Assembly: GCA_024742605.1 (NCBI GenBank)
Contig: JANSYC010000039.1
Location: forward strand, 1 to 35,344
Direction: 5' to 3'
DNA: 35,344 nt
From: Alphaproteobacteria bacterium
GTDB taxonomy: Bacteria > Pseudomonadota > Alphaproteobacteria > Thalassobaculales > Thalassobaculaceae
The notes below the pieces were generated by a model. That model did not search any database. It worked only from the letters and a program-made list of their open reading frames with translations, and was not told the DNA's origin. Of the stretch, positions 16,780 through 23,778 are shown piece after piece. Position 1 is the first letter of the stretch. Each line of letters starts with the position of its first letter. The translations under genes and the position numbers were made by a program.

Positions 16780-17909
16780 ACGGGCTGGCCCGCCTGAGCA
16801 CGAAGTCCGAGTGCAGGTTCAAGCGGAACCAGATCATCGACGATCGAACAGTTCCGTCCCGATCGTTTGGCGTCGTAGAGGGCTTGGTCCGCGCGGCGCA
16901 GCAGCTCGCCGACCGACAGTTCCCGACCAAAGGAGGATGTCAGCCCAGCACTGACCGTCACTAGCAGATCGACGCCGGTCGAAATTGGAATCGGCGTCTC
17001 CGAAAATGTCGTTCTCAACCGCTCCACGATGCTGAGCGCGTTCTCGCAGGAGGTTTCCGGCAACAACAGGATGAACTCCTCTCCGCCGAAACGGCCCAGA
17101 ATATCCGTATCGCGGATCTGGTTGTGACACAGATCTGCAAACCGGCGGATAACCTCGTCTCCGACCGAATAGCCGTGGCATTCGTTTACGGCTGACAGGC
17201 GATCTAGATCGAGAATCGCAAAACTCAATGGGTTTCCGTATCTCGCGGTTCGGCGCAACTCCGCCAGCGCCCTGGCTTCCCAGGTGGCCCGCGTGAACGC
17301 GCCGGTCAGGGAGTCGAGATCTCCGACCGTGCGCGACTCAAGCTCGTTCACGATTACCTTCGCGAAATCCGACAGGATCTTCACCTGCCGTTCCGTGAAA
17401 CTCCGCGGCTTGGTGTCGACCACACAGAGACTGCCGACGGCATACCCCTCGGGGGTCATCAGCGGAATGCCAAGATAACTCCGTATTCCCGGCTCTCCCG
17501 TGACCAAGGGGCTGTCCGAGAACAATGGATCCCGGAGTGCGTCGGGCACCAGGAACGGGGCCGGCCGTTCAACGGTATGAGTACAGAACGAGATCTCCCG
17601 GGGCGTCTCCGAGACCGAAAGTCCACGCTGTGCCTTGAACCACTGGCGCTCACGGTCGACCAGAGAGACCGCGCAGATCGGAACGTCCAAAATCTGCTGC
17701 ACCAAATTCATGATGGTCTCGAACGCATCCTCCTCCTGCGTATCGAGAACTTCATACCGCTCAAGGGCACGCGCCCGGCCTTCCTCGTCATCGCCCTTGA
17801 AGGTTTGCACCATCAAACGCTCCGACTGGTGTCTGCCGACCATTAACCGACCGCTGTCGTCACGGACAACGGTTCTAGATGTTTGTTCGTTCGCGGGGGG
17901 GTTGATCAT
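16776..17909 (-). CDS. GAF-domain diguanylate cyclase (GGDEF)
   Basis: 377 residues: an N-terminal GAF domain (about 45-190, starting ERYEVLDTQEEDAF) and a C-terminal GGDEF domain (about 195-355). The active loop is GGEEF (275-279), so c-di-GMP synthesis from two GTP is expected. An allosteric I-site RDTD (266-269) sits exactly five residues upstream, implying product inhibition. The substrate helix reads DLDRLSAVNE where the consensus is DLDxFKxxND, so Phe, Lys and the last Asp are changed; activity may be reduced. The start at 17909 is weakly supported (GAGAGA upstream); Met23 or Met33 would still keep the GAF domain. It is the first gene of an operon with the LOV kinase. Confidence 0.9.
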   Translation of the reverse strand: MINPPANEQTSRTVVRDDSGRLMVGRHQSERLMVQTFKGDDEEGRARALERYEVLDTQEEDAFETIMNLVQQILDVPICAVSLVDRERQWFKAQRGLSVSETPREISFCTHTVERPAPFLVPDALRDPLFSDSPLVTGEPGIRSYLGIPLMTPEGYAVGSLCVVDTKPRSFTERQVKILSDFAKVIVNELESRTVGDLDSLTGAFTRATWEARALAELRRTARYGNPLSFAILDLDRLSAVNECHGYSVGDEVIRRFADLCHNQIRDTDILGRFGGEEFILLLPETSCENALSIVERLRTTFSETPIPISTGVDLLVTVSAGLTSSFGRELSVGELLRRADQALYDAKRSGRNCSIVDDLVPLEPALGLRAQAGQPV

Positions 17910-18239
17910 CTCTCACTCTTACCGACTGCTTAAACAGCGAAGTGAGTATCAAGCGAACGTATTAAGGATTTCTTACGACGCGGACGCGAAGGATTTCGTC
18001 TCCTTCATCGACTCTTTCCTCACTTCGACAGATGTCAATGGAAAGGCATTTTTCTACTGGAAAGGGTCTTAACTCCGACGGATCGGCGGATTTCGAGCCC
18101 TTGCGGACATTTTCAGCACCGCCCTGCCCGGGCCCGAACCTAAGGCGCTGAGCTTGACCGTCCTCCAGCGCATTGAGTCAGGATTATTTATACGGGGCGC
18201 CGAGAGCGTGACCCCTGTTCCGCACGCCCGATTCGCGGT
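17910..18239. other. 330-base intergenic region upstream of the diguanylate cyclase
   Basis: I see no gene here. It must hold the promoter of the leftward diguanylate cyclase-LOV kinase operon, but I find no convincing -35/-10 pair: a good TTGACA on the minus strand near 18035 lacks a -10 at the right distance. An inverted repeat GCGCTG/CAGCGC (18145-18150 and 18166-18171, 15-base loop) could be the 3' hairpin of the 131-residue gene that ends at 18240. An AT-rich patch lies at 18181-18193. Confidence 0.5.
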
Positions 18240-18635
18240 CTACGCCCGCCGGCCGCCCACCGCGCGTTCAGCCTGGTTGGACGCCGCAATTCGGGACGCC
18301 AGAGGTGCTGGCGCAATTGTGGAGGACAGCAGATTTGAACCCGAACCGGCGGAATACGAGGCTTCCGGCACGGGGTCCGAACTCCGTTGCTCCCAATAGC
18401 CGCTCATGACATTAACCAAGGTGAGCTGGCTTTCGGCGAACCGGAGGTGGCCCCGCTGACGCGACAGCGCCGAACTCAGTTCGTCCCGGGCGATCGGATC
18501 CTTCGCCAAGTCAGGGTCAGTCTCACCGAGAGCCGCGAGCTGAGAGACGGCATCCTCGGCCGTGTCCCTTTGGGCCGTATAAATGCGACGCAAGGTAGAC
18601 CAGAGCTTCTGATTGGTTTCCGGAATAGTTGCCAT
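18240..18635 (-). CDS. Hypothetical helical protein, 131 residues
   Basis: I do not recognise this family. The first 85 residues are strongly helical and charged (KLWSTLRRIYTAQRDTAEDA, then LSRQRGHLRFAESQLTLVNVMSGYW), without membrane segments or cysteines. The last 45 are Ser/Ala-rich and look disordered. The start has GGAGAG five bases upstream, and the opposite strand frame is compositionally poor, which supports this as the real gene. The gene is isolated, with AT-richer flanks on its 5' side. Confidence 0.6.
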   Translation of the reverse strand: MATIPETNQKLWSTLRRIYTAQRDTAEDAVSQLAALGETDPDLAKDPIARDELSSALSRQRGHLRFAESQLTLVNVMSGYWEQRSSDPVPEASYSAGSGSNLLSSTIAPAPLASRIAASNQAERAVGGRRA

Positions 18636-18835
18636 CGGTTCTCTCCATTTGAAGTCCTGACTCTACGGAGGAGAACGGTCGATTCACAAGCGACAATTAT
18701 TGACAATTTGCATCTGTTGGAACGCAAATAAATTTTTGGCTACGATCTGAAAAGGAAGGCGAATATGCATTACCGCTTCCCACCCAAAAACCGGAAGGCC
18801 CAATATCAGCTGGTGCATAAAAGGCTATTTAGGGC

Positions 18836-19150
18836 TTAGCCAGACCCAAGCTTCGCGGACTTGGCTCGGATGTCTTTGAGTCTGGGATCCGGGCTCAGCT
18901 CGTCGATCGGATCGCTGTAGTCACCGAAATCCCTGTAAAGTTCTGCATTTTCGATGGCCGTATCGCGAACCTTTTTGCACTCGCGGGGATTCAGCATGCG
19001 GAATGCGCGATCGGCCTGGCTCACATCGGTGCTTTCAAGCGTAGACGCGGCGCGCGTGATTGCCGCATGAACGAACCCGGTTCCAACGGTCCGGTCCACG
19101 GCGTCAGCCAGAATGCCCAGCGCAACCTTTTCGATGCTCATCTCACTCAT
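18836..19150 (-). CDS. Hypothetical protein, 104 residues
   Basis: Unknown family. The protein is a small, mostly helical soluble one: MSEMSIEKVALGILADAVDRT, then a helix with ADRAFRMLNPRECKKVRDTA, and an acidic tail containing DYSDPIDELSPDP. The frame extends to 19192, but ATG 19150 has GGAGGC/GGAAAG just upstream and a more natural N-terminus. Flanks on both sides are AT-rich compared with the rest of the window. No neighbour suggests a job. Confidence 0.6.
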   Translation of the reverse strand: MSEMSIEKVALGILADAVDRTVGTGFVHAAITRAASTLESTDVSQADRAFRMLNPRECKKVRDTAIENAELYRDFGDYSDPIDELSPDPRLKDIRAKSAKLGSG

Positions 19151-19313
19151 CTTTCCGCCTCCAGCCCCCTCAAGGACCAGACAACCATCCAAGTCTAAGA
19201 ATCCCAGGTTTTACCCAACAAATCAATAGACAGATCTTTTAGATTCAATTCATTCATTTCCAAAGATCTGATTTCGCTTTAAAAATGAAAGGTTAGAGGG
19301 AACCGTTCGAATC

Positions 19314-19343
19314 TTGTGCCGCGACGTCGATTCCGAGTAGCGT
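19314..19343 (+). promoter_or_regulatory. Candidate promoter for the membrane-anchored hypothetical gene
   Basis: TTGTGC (19314-19319) and TAGCGT (19338-19343) are 18 bp apart, 40 bases upstream of the ATG at 19383. The -10 hexamer is identical to the one proposed upstream of the TPR gene. The match to consensus is modest. Confidence 0.28.
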
Positions 19344-19382
19344 TTCCGGATCGACACACCGGCTGAGGGAGCCCTGCGAATC

Positions 19383-19820
19383 ATGTCGGTCCAGACCCTT
19401 CTCGTGCTCGGCATATTCGGCCTGTTGATTTGGCTCGCGGTTCGGATGACCCGGAGCACGCTGCGGCATCTTTCGGAGCAGGAAGCCCTGATCGATCAGG
19501 GCGGCATCGGGCGCCTGGTAGTGGAGATGAATCCAGGAACCGGCGCCGTCGACGTGGTCAGCGACCATCTGGCCGACATGCGCGCGAGTTGGCATCCAAT
19601 TCGGTTTCCGGAATCCTGGGAATCCCGTTCGGCAGGGTTTCCGCCCGAGAAGGTCGAGTTCGACGGCAGGCTCAGCGGGCGGCGCAAATGGTGTGAGGCC
19701 CACTGCAAGGGCCGCTGGCGGGTGGAGGCCCCAGCCAGCCTCGCACCCGTGTTCTGGTTCGAACGGCGCGACGATGCCGATGGCTTTTCGCTCGCCTGGT
19801 TCCCGTTCAAATGCCTTTAG
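19383..19820 (+). CDS. Hypothetical membrane-anchored protein, 145 residues
   Basis: Residues 5-20 (TLLVLGIFGLLIWLAV) form a single N-terminal membrane anchor, followed by a basic cytoplasmic-type stretch and a soluble domain rich in Trp and Arg, with WCEAHC (two cysteines) and a final WFERRDDADGFSLAWFPF. I do not recognise the family. GAGGGAG lies 11 bases before the ATG. The last 14 bases overlap the end of the convergent gene on the other strand. The alternative minus-strand frame 19293-19703 has no ribosome site and less natural composition. Confidence 0.55.
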   Translation: MSVQTLLVLGIFGLLIWLAVRMTRSTLRHLSEQEALIDQGGIGRLVVEMNPGTGAVDVVSDHLADMRASWHPIRFPESWESRSAGFPPEKVEFDGRLSGRRKWCEAHCKGRWRVEAPASLAPVFWFERRDDADGFSLAWFPFKCL

Positions 19821-20370
19821 GGGCCGGACGGCTCTTCAGATTTTCCAGAGCGACCAGAACATCCGCGCCGTAGGCTCCTCGTGCCGGGACGGCGGTGGCG
19901 ACGAGGTCCTGCCGTTCAATCAGCGTTTCGAACGCCTCCCGCTGCACGACCGGGCGTCCGGTTCGTATCAGATCCTCACAAATCTGCTCGATCCAAGCGA
20001 TCCGTTCCGGGTCCAGATCCGGGAGAGCGTCGATCTTCGGCGCGTCGATCAGAACATGCCGCGCCCGCCGCCGCTCCCCCTCGCCAAGCATCTCGAACGC
20101 CATCAACCTGGACCGGGTCGGACGGAACGCGGCCAGCCCCTCTCCCGCATCCGGGCGGCGCCAGGCTCCGAGCAGACGGTCACCGTCCCGGACGACGCCC
20201 TCGGCCCCCGTGCGATTTCGCTGCGAAACGGGGGCCGTCACATCCGCCATGAACGACGCCGGACCGGGACGACGGGAGGCCTTAGGCGTAGTGCGTGTCC
20301 CTCCCGCCCGCGGATCGATCCCGAGCAAGGACGCGGCCAAACTGTCATCCGCCTTGCCGGACGCCTTCAT
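19807..20370 (-). CDS. Hypothetical third gene of the ParA-RHH operon
   Basis: 187 residues, unknown family. The N-terminal 45 residues are basic and Pro/Ala/Gly-rich, probably disordered. The rest has predicted helices (RSRLMAFEMLGEGERRRARH; ERIAWIEQICEDLI; REAFETLIERQDLVATAV). No catalytic motif is visible. Its ATG overlaps the stop of the ribbon-helix-helix gene (ATGA at 20367-20370), so it is translationally coupled and likely acts with ParA and the RHH protein, for example as a cargo adaptor. That role is inference. Confidence 0.75.
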   Translation of the reverse strand: MKASGKADDSLAASLLGIDPRAGGTRTTPKASRRPGPASFMADVTAPVSQRNRTGAEGVVRDGDRLLGAWRRPDAGEGLAAFRPTRSRLMAFEMLGEGERRRARHVLIDAPKIDALPDLDPERIAWIEQICEDLIRTGRPVVQREAFETLIERQDLVATAVPARGAYGADVLVALENLKSRPAPKGI

Positions 20371-20681
20371 TTGGGATTGGCCTCCCGGGCCAGCCAGGCA
20401 GCAAGGGCTCGGGTCAACAGACCGTTCGCGCTCGTACCCTCCCGCTCCGCCCCAAGCCTGAGCGCTGCATGATCCTCGACACTGAGCCGGAAGGTGAAAC
20501 GCTTTCGGTCCACCACGGGGTCCCTGCGCGGCGATGGCGATCTGGTGGCGGCCGGAGTAAGATTGGCAGCAGGCTGCAAGCGCAGCACCGGCACGGGTCT
20601 CGACCGGCGCGGGGGCTCAGAGGGGCGCGCCTCCCAGCCCTGCGACGGGCTCGCCTGACCTTTCATGACGAACAATCCCAT
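20367..20681 (-). CDS. Ribbon-helix-helix DNA-binding protein (ParG/CopG-like)
   Basis: 104 residues. The C-terminal part (about 59-100) fits a ribbon-helix-helix fold: strand RKRFTFRL, helix SVEDHAALRLGAERE, turn GTSANG, helix LLTRALAAWLARE. The first 55 residues are basic and Pro/Ser-rich, probably a flexible tail. ParG-type centromere-binding proteins have just this layout, a mobile N-terminal tail that acts on the ParF ATPase plus an RHH dimer that binds DNA. It lies 18 bases after parA, as expected for such a pair, with GGAAGG upstream of the ATG. A plain CopG-type repressor is the alternative. Confidence 0.82.
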   Translation of the reverse strand: MGLFVMKGQASPSQGWEARPSEPPRRSRPVPVLRLQPAANLTPAATRSPSPRRDPVVDRKRFTFRLSVEDHAALRLGAEREGTSANGLLTRALAAWLAREANPK

Positions 20682-20699
20682 GGTCCATTCCTTCCCGGA

Positions 20700-21383
20700 T
20701 CACGCGGCGCCGATCAAGGGCGCCGGGCGGGCACGCAGGTCGGGCGCCAAGCGGGTAGGACGCCGCCCTTCGAGGCGATCCGACAGATAGGTCCAGAGCC
20801 GTCGGACCTCGTCTGCCGACCGCCCGGACGCGTCGACTTCCATGACGGTCCGACCGTCGATCATGCTCGCCGCGAAATCGGTGCGCTGATGAATGGTGAC
20901 AGGTGCCACCGTGCCATGCTGAGACAGCACAATCGCTGCTTCACCGGTTATGCGCGCGCGGGGTGTGGCACCGTTGACCACGAAGACCAGCGGCTTTCCC
21001 AACCGTTCGACGATCTCGATCGTAGCGCCTGCGGCTCTCAGATCGTGCGGGCTGGGCCGTGTCGGAATGGCCACGAGGTCGGAGGTCGCGACAACCCGTT
21101 CGATCGTTTCGGTGATGGCGGGCGGCGTATCGATCACCAGCAACTTGATGCCCTGACCGCGCATCTGTGCCACATCCTGCTCAATGCGAGACACATAGGT
21201 GTGGGCGAATACCGGCACTTCGCTGATCCGTTCGTTCCACCAATCCGACAAGCTGCCCTGCGGGTCGGCGTCGAGAATCGCAACCGGTCCGGCGCCGGCG
21301 CGTTCGGCCGCCACCGCCACATGTCCGGCAAGGGTGGTCTTTCCGCTACCGCCCTTTTGCGAAGTAAAGGTCAGTATCTGCAT
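20700..21383 (-). CDS. ParA-family partition ATPase (ParF-like, no HTH)
   Basis: 227 residues. The deviant Walker A is KGGSGKTT (Lys10 signature, Lys15), switch LDADPQG (Asp40) and Walker B LLVIDTPP (Asp85). It begins directly with the ATPase fold and has no N-terminal HTH, the small 'type Ib' form. Such ATPases move DNA or protein cargo over the nucleoid. The frame extends to 21419, but ATG 21383 has GGAGGAG just upstream. The downstream partner is an RHH protein rather than ParB. The chromosome's own parAB would normally sit near gidAB, so this looks like an additional, plasmid-type or cargo-positioning system. No replication gene is nearby. Confidence 0.93.
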   Translation of the reverse strand: MQILTFTSQKGGSGKTTLAGHVAVAAERAGAGPVAILDADPQGSLSDWWNERISEVPVFAHTYVSRIEQDVAQMRGQGIKLLVIDTPPAITETIERVVATSDLVAIPTRPSPHDLRAAGATIEIVERLGKPLVFVVNGATPRARITGEAAIVLSQHGTVAPVTIHQRTDFAASMIDGRTVMEVDASGRSADEVRRLWTYLSDRLEGRRPTRLAPDLRARPAPLIGAA

Positions 21384-21502
21384 AATTCTCCTCCCGCTCA
21401 ACCAATCACCACGAATCAAACGCCAATTCTCTTAATAACTATTGTGCGTTACTGAAATACCGATCCGGTTATCTGTCAATATATAAATACAGTTATTCTT
21501 TG

Positions 21503-21531
21503 ATCCTAAAATATCATAGTTTTTCAATCAA
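21503..21531 (-). promoter_or_regulatory. Candidate promoter for the parA operon
   Basis: On the minus strand, TTGATT (21531-21526) and TAGGAT (21508-21503) are 17 bp apart. The start would be near 21497, giving a leader of about 115 AT-rich bases before parA at 21383. The region 21420-21540 is markedly AT-rich for this genome. The palindrome pair lies just upstream of this promoter. Confidence 0.42.
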
Positions 21532-21573
21532 ATGCCGATCTTCGGAAACTGCCTATCAAACAAAGGAAAAAGC

Positions 21574-21617
21574 CGCACCTGGTGCGCCTTACCGCTTGAA
21601 AAGCGCACCAGGTGCGC
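21574..21617. repeat. Two copies of a 13-15 bp palindrome (operator or centromere-like)
   Basis: Copy 1 is CGCACC-T-GGTGCG at 21574-21586 and copy 2 is GCGCACC-A-GGTGCGC at 21603-21617. Each is a perfect palindrome around one central base, and the copies are inverted relative to each other, identical over the 13-base core. Centres are 30 bp apart, roughly three helix turns. Together they can also form a 14-bp stem (21574-21587 with 21603-21616) with a 15-base loop. They lie between divergent parA and TPR genes. A repressor operator, a partition site for the RHH protein, or an RNA hairpin are all possible. Confidence 0.65.
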
Positions 21618-21624
21618 GTAGCGT
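21596..21624 (+). promoter_or_regulatory. Candidate promoter of the TPR gene with an operator in its spacer
   Basis: TTGAAA (21596-21601) and TAGCGT (21619-21624) are separated by 17 bp, 21602-21618. The second palindrome (21603-21617) fills that spacer almost exactly. A dimeric regulator bound there would block RNA polymerase or, like MerR, remodel the spacer. The -10 is a weak match, so the promoter itself is tentative. Confidence 0.38.
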
Positions 21625-21666
21625 GACACTTCAATGACACTCCCTAGAAACCGAAGCGAGTCTCAG

Positions 21667-22206
21667 ATGAAGCTTATGTCCCATCCAATTTCGCGCGGAC
21701 CCCGGTATTTCGGGCTTCTGGCGGCGACACTGTTCGCGCTGGCGCTGTCCGAGCCCCGGACTGTCTCCGCAGCATCAGTGCCTGGGAGTCAGTCATCCGG
21801 TTCTGGGAACTCAACCTCGGTCCAGCGGCATCCGGACCCGGTCGCCGCCAGCGTGGACGACGCGATCGCCCACTACAGCGATGGAAATTTTGAGATGGCG
21901 GAACGGCTGCTGACAACCCTCGCGGCGACCGAGTCCTTGCCACGCTCCGTCAGGACCCTGGTCCTGTTCAATCGTGGCGCGGCCCGCCTGCAGTTGAACC
22001 GCTTCGAGGCAGCGATCACGGATTTCGAGGACGCGGCGCGCCTGGACTTCCCGAAGCCGGCGCAGTTGTTCCTGGCGAAAGGGGTGGCGTGGGAATACCT
22101 CGACCGGCCGGATATGGCGGCGGAAGCCTTTGTGGACGCGCTCTCCGCCGACCCAAATGATCCGGTGGTCCAGGCAAAAATCAGAGACTTCTTCAACAAG
22201 CCGTAA
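21667..22206 (+). CDS. Exported TPR-repeat protein
   Basis: 179 residues. A signal peptide (about 1-34) ends in SEPRTVSAAS; a Ser/Gly-rich linker follows, then three TPR-like units: AIAHYSDGNFEMAERLLTTL, VLFNRGAARLQLNRFEAAIT and LAKGVAWEYLDRPDMAAEAF. TPR proteins of this kind act as periplasmic scaffolds; no specific partner is evident. The frame is open from 21634; I chose ATG 21667, with 21676 (MSHPISRG) also possible. It is divergent from parA across a region with strong palindromes, and ends 46 bases from the convergent nuclease-like gene. Confidence 0.82.
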   Translation: MKLMSHPISRGPRYFGLLAATLFALALSEPRTVSAASVPGSQSSGSGNSTSVQRHPDPVAASVDDAIAHYSDGNFEMAERLLTTLAATESLPRSVRTLVLFNRGAARLQLNRFEAAITDFEDAARLDFPKPAQLFLAKGVAWEYLDRPDMAAEAFVDALSADPNDPVVQAKIRDFFNKP

Positions 22207-22252
22207 GCCCGGCTCTACCAGAGGGCCAGGACTTCGTCACTTGCGTGCCGGC

Positions 22253-22795
22253 CTAATTCGGCGCGTTCTCGGACCGCCAAAGTTCGGGGTCCTGGAAGAT
22301 GAACTCCCAAATTCCGGTCTTGTCCCGTTTCGCAAGGGACTCCAGTTGTGCGTAATCGGGGCGCTGCGCCGGACGTGCGACCGCCCAGCCGGTCCGGACC
22401 ATGCGGCTGTTGATGTTCATATCCCCGACATAGCAGACCGCCAGAACGCGATTCTGGTCATCCACCCCTTCCGGCACACAGGAGATGGTGTTGGGGCCGA
22501 CCATCCGCTTGAGCTCGTCCAGGGCCATCACGCCACAGCGGTAAGGACGCCCGTACTCATTCTCGCAGTACTGATCCATTTCGGGAGCATCCAAACCGAA
22601 CAGGTGGACCTCGGTCTTGCCGATCCGCAACTGGTCACCGGACAGGACCCGCGGCCGGCCCTGAATGTTGCCATCCGCGAACGCCGGCCCCGCCGTCAGC
22701 AGGAACAAGCTGAGGAAGAGCAATGCCGAACAGACGGTTCGGAAGGTCGAATCGGCTCTTGGATCTCCCTTTTGTGGTCCGCCTTGGAAATCCAT
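22253..22795 (-). CDS. Exported thermonuclease-fold (SNase) protein with a changed active site
   Basis: 180 residues: a signal peptide (about 18-41, ending GPAFADG) and a staphylococcal-nuclease domain. Compared with S. aureus nuclease, the motif RLLLVDTPE reads HLFGLDAPE here, so Arg35 is His while Asp40 and Glu43 remain; Arg87 is kept in NRVLAV. The calcium loop DGDT reads SGDQ, keeping Asp21 but losing Asp19. Four extra cysteines (YCENEYGRPYRC and two later) suggest disulfides in the periplasm. Nuclease activity may be weak or lost. The start has GAGGAGGCGG upstream. Confidence 0.85.
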   Translation of the reverse strand: MDFQGGPQKGDPRADSTFRTVCSALLFLSLFLLTAGPAFADGNIQGRPRVLSGDQLRIGKTEVHLFGLDAPEMDQYCENEYGRPYRCGVMALDELKRMVGPNTISCVPEGVDDQNRVLAVCYVGDMNINSRMVRTGWAVARPAQRPDYAQLESLAKRDKTGIWEFIFQDPELWRSENAPN

Positions 22796-22942
22796 TCGGG
22801 CCGCCTCCTCGTTTCGGTAGCATAGTCTCGGTGGAATTCAACGTTTGTCGCGTCCAGGAATCCGAAACAAGGTTAACACGCGCGATAGACGAGAGCACGG
22901 GGCGATATCCCGACCGGGGCAAATAAACATGTGAAGGACGGC

Positions 22943-23773
22943 TCAGAGGATCTCCAGCGGCTGCTTCCGGCGCGGCGGAGAAAAGGCACCATCCAGATCC
23001 GCCAGATCCTGCTCGGTGAGACGCAGATCGAGGGCGGCGCGGTTCTCACGGACATGGGACGGATTGGAGGCCTTCGGAATTGCGATCACCCCCTCGCGCC
23101 GCAGCACCCAGGCCAGGGCCACCTGCATCGGCGAAACATGATGCCGGGCGGCAATTCTCGCCAACGTCCGGTCCCCGGAGAGCCGGCCCTGTTCCAGGGG
23201 GGAGTAGGCCATCACCGGCATACGGCGCTCGGCGCACCATGGCAACAGATCGAATTCCGGCCCCCGACGGGTGAGATTGTAGAGAATTTGATCGGTCGCA
23301 CAGGCAGCTCCTCCGGCGGCGACCAAATCCTCCATCTCGTCGGTGTCAAAATTGCTGACGCCCCAGTGCCGGATCTTGCCCGCCTGCCGAAGCTCTTCGA
23401 AGGCCGCGATCGTATCCTTGAGCGGGTGGGGGCCGGGCCAGTGCAGCAGATACAGATCGATGGTCTCGGTCCCCATCCGGCTGAGGCTCTCCTCGCATGC
23501 GGTGACGGTTCCTTGGCGGCTGGCATTGTGCGGCAGGACCTTGGAGACCACGAAGGCGTCGTCCCGACGGCCGGTCAGCGCGTCGCCCACCACCCGTTCG
23601 GCGCCGCCGTTCGCGTACATCTCCGCCGTGTCGATCAGGGTCATTCCCAGATCGAGACCGAGCCGCAGCGCGTCCGCTTCCGCCGCATGGTCGGAGCCTC
23701 GGTCGCCCATATACCAGGTCCCGAGCCCAAGGGCCGGAACCGTCTCTCCGTCCGGTAAGGTGACCGTGCGCAT
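22943..23773 (-). CDS. Aldo/keto reductase
   Basis: 276 residues, a (beta/alpha)8-barrel NADPH-dependent carbonyl reductase. The full catalytic tetrad is visible: Asp48 and Tyr53 in [11 protein letters not shown], Lys78 in VVSKVLP, His111 in YLLHWPG. Also present are [13 protein letters not shown] and a C-terminal cofactor region [17 protein letters not shown]. The protein is the short, YeaE/DkgA-like form. It starts five bases after the upstream dehydrogenase stop, with GGAG close by, so the two are co-translated. The substrate is unknown. Confidence 0.92.
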   Translation of the reverse strand: MRTVTLPDGETVPALGLGTWYMGDRGSDHAAEADALRLGLDLGMTLIDTAEMYANGGAERVVGDALTGRRDDAFVVSKVLPHNASRQGTVTACEESLSRMGTETIDLYLLHWPGPHPLKDTIAAFEELRQAGKIRHWGVSNFDTDEMEDLVAAGGAACATDQILYNLTRRGPEFDLLPWCAERRMPVMAYSPLEQGRLSGDRTLARIAARHHVSPMQVALAWVLRREGVIAIPKASNPSHVRENRAALDLRLTEQDLADLDGAFSPPRRKQPLEIL

Positions 23774-23778
23774 CGCCG

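Noticed and set aside
21574-21617. NtrC binding sites (TGCACC-N5-GGTGCA) as the explanation of the palindromes
   Set aside because: The half-sites match in sequence but are separated by one base instead of five, so NtrC spacing is wrong.
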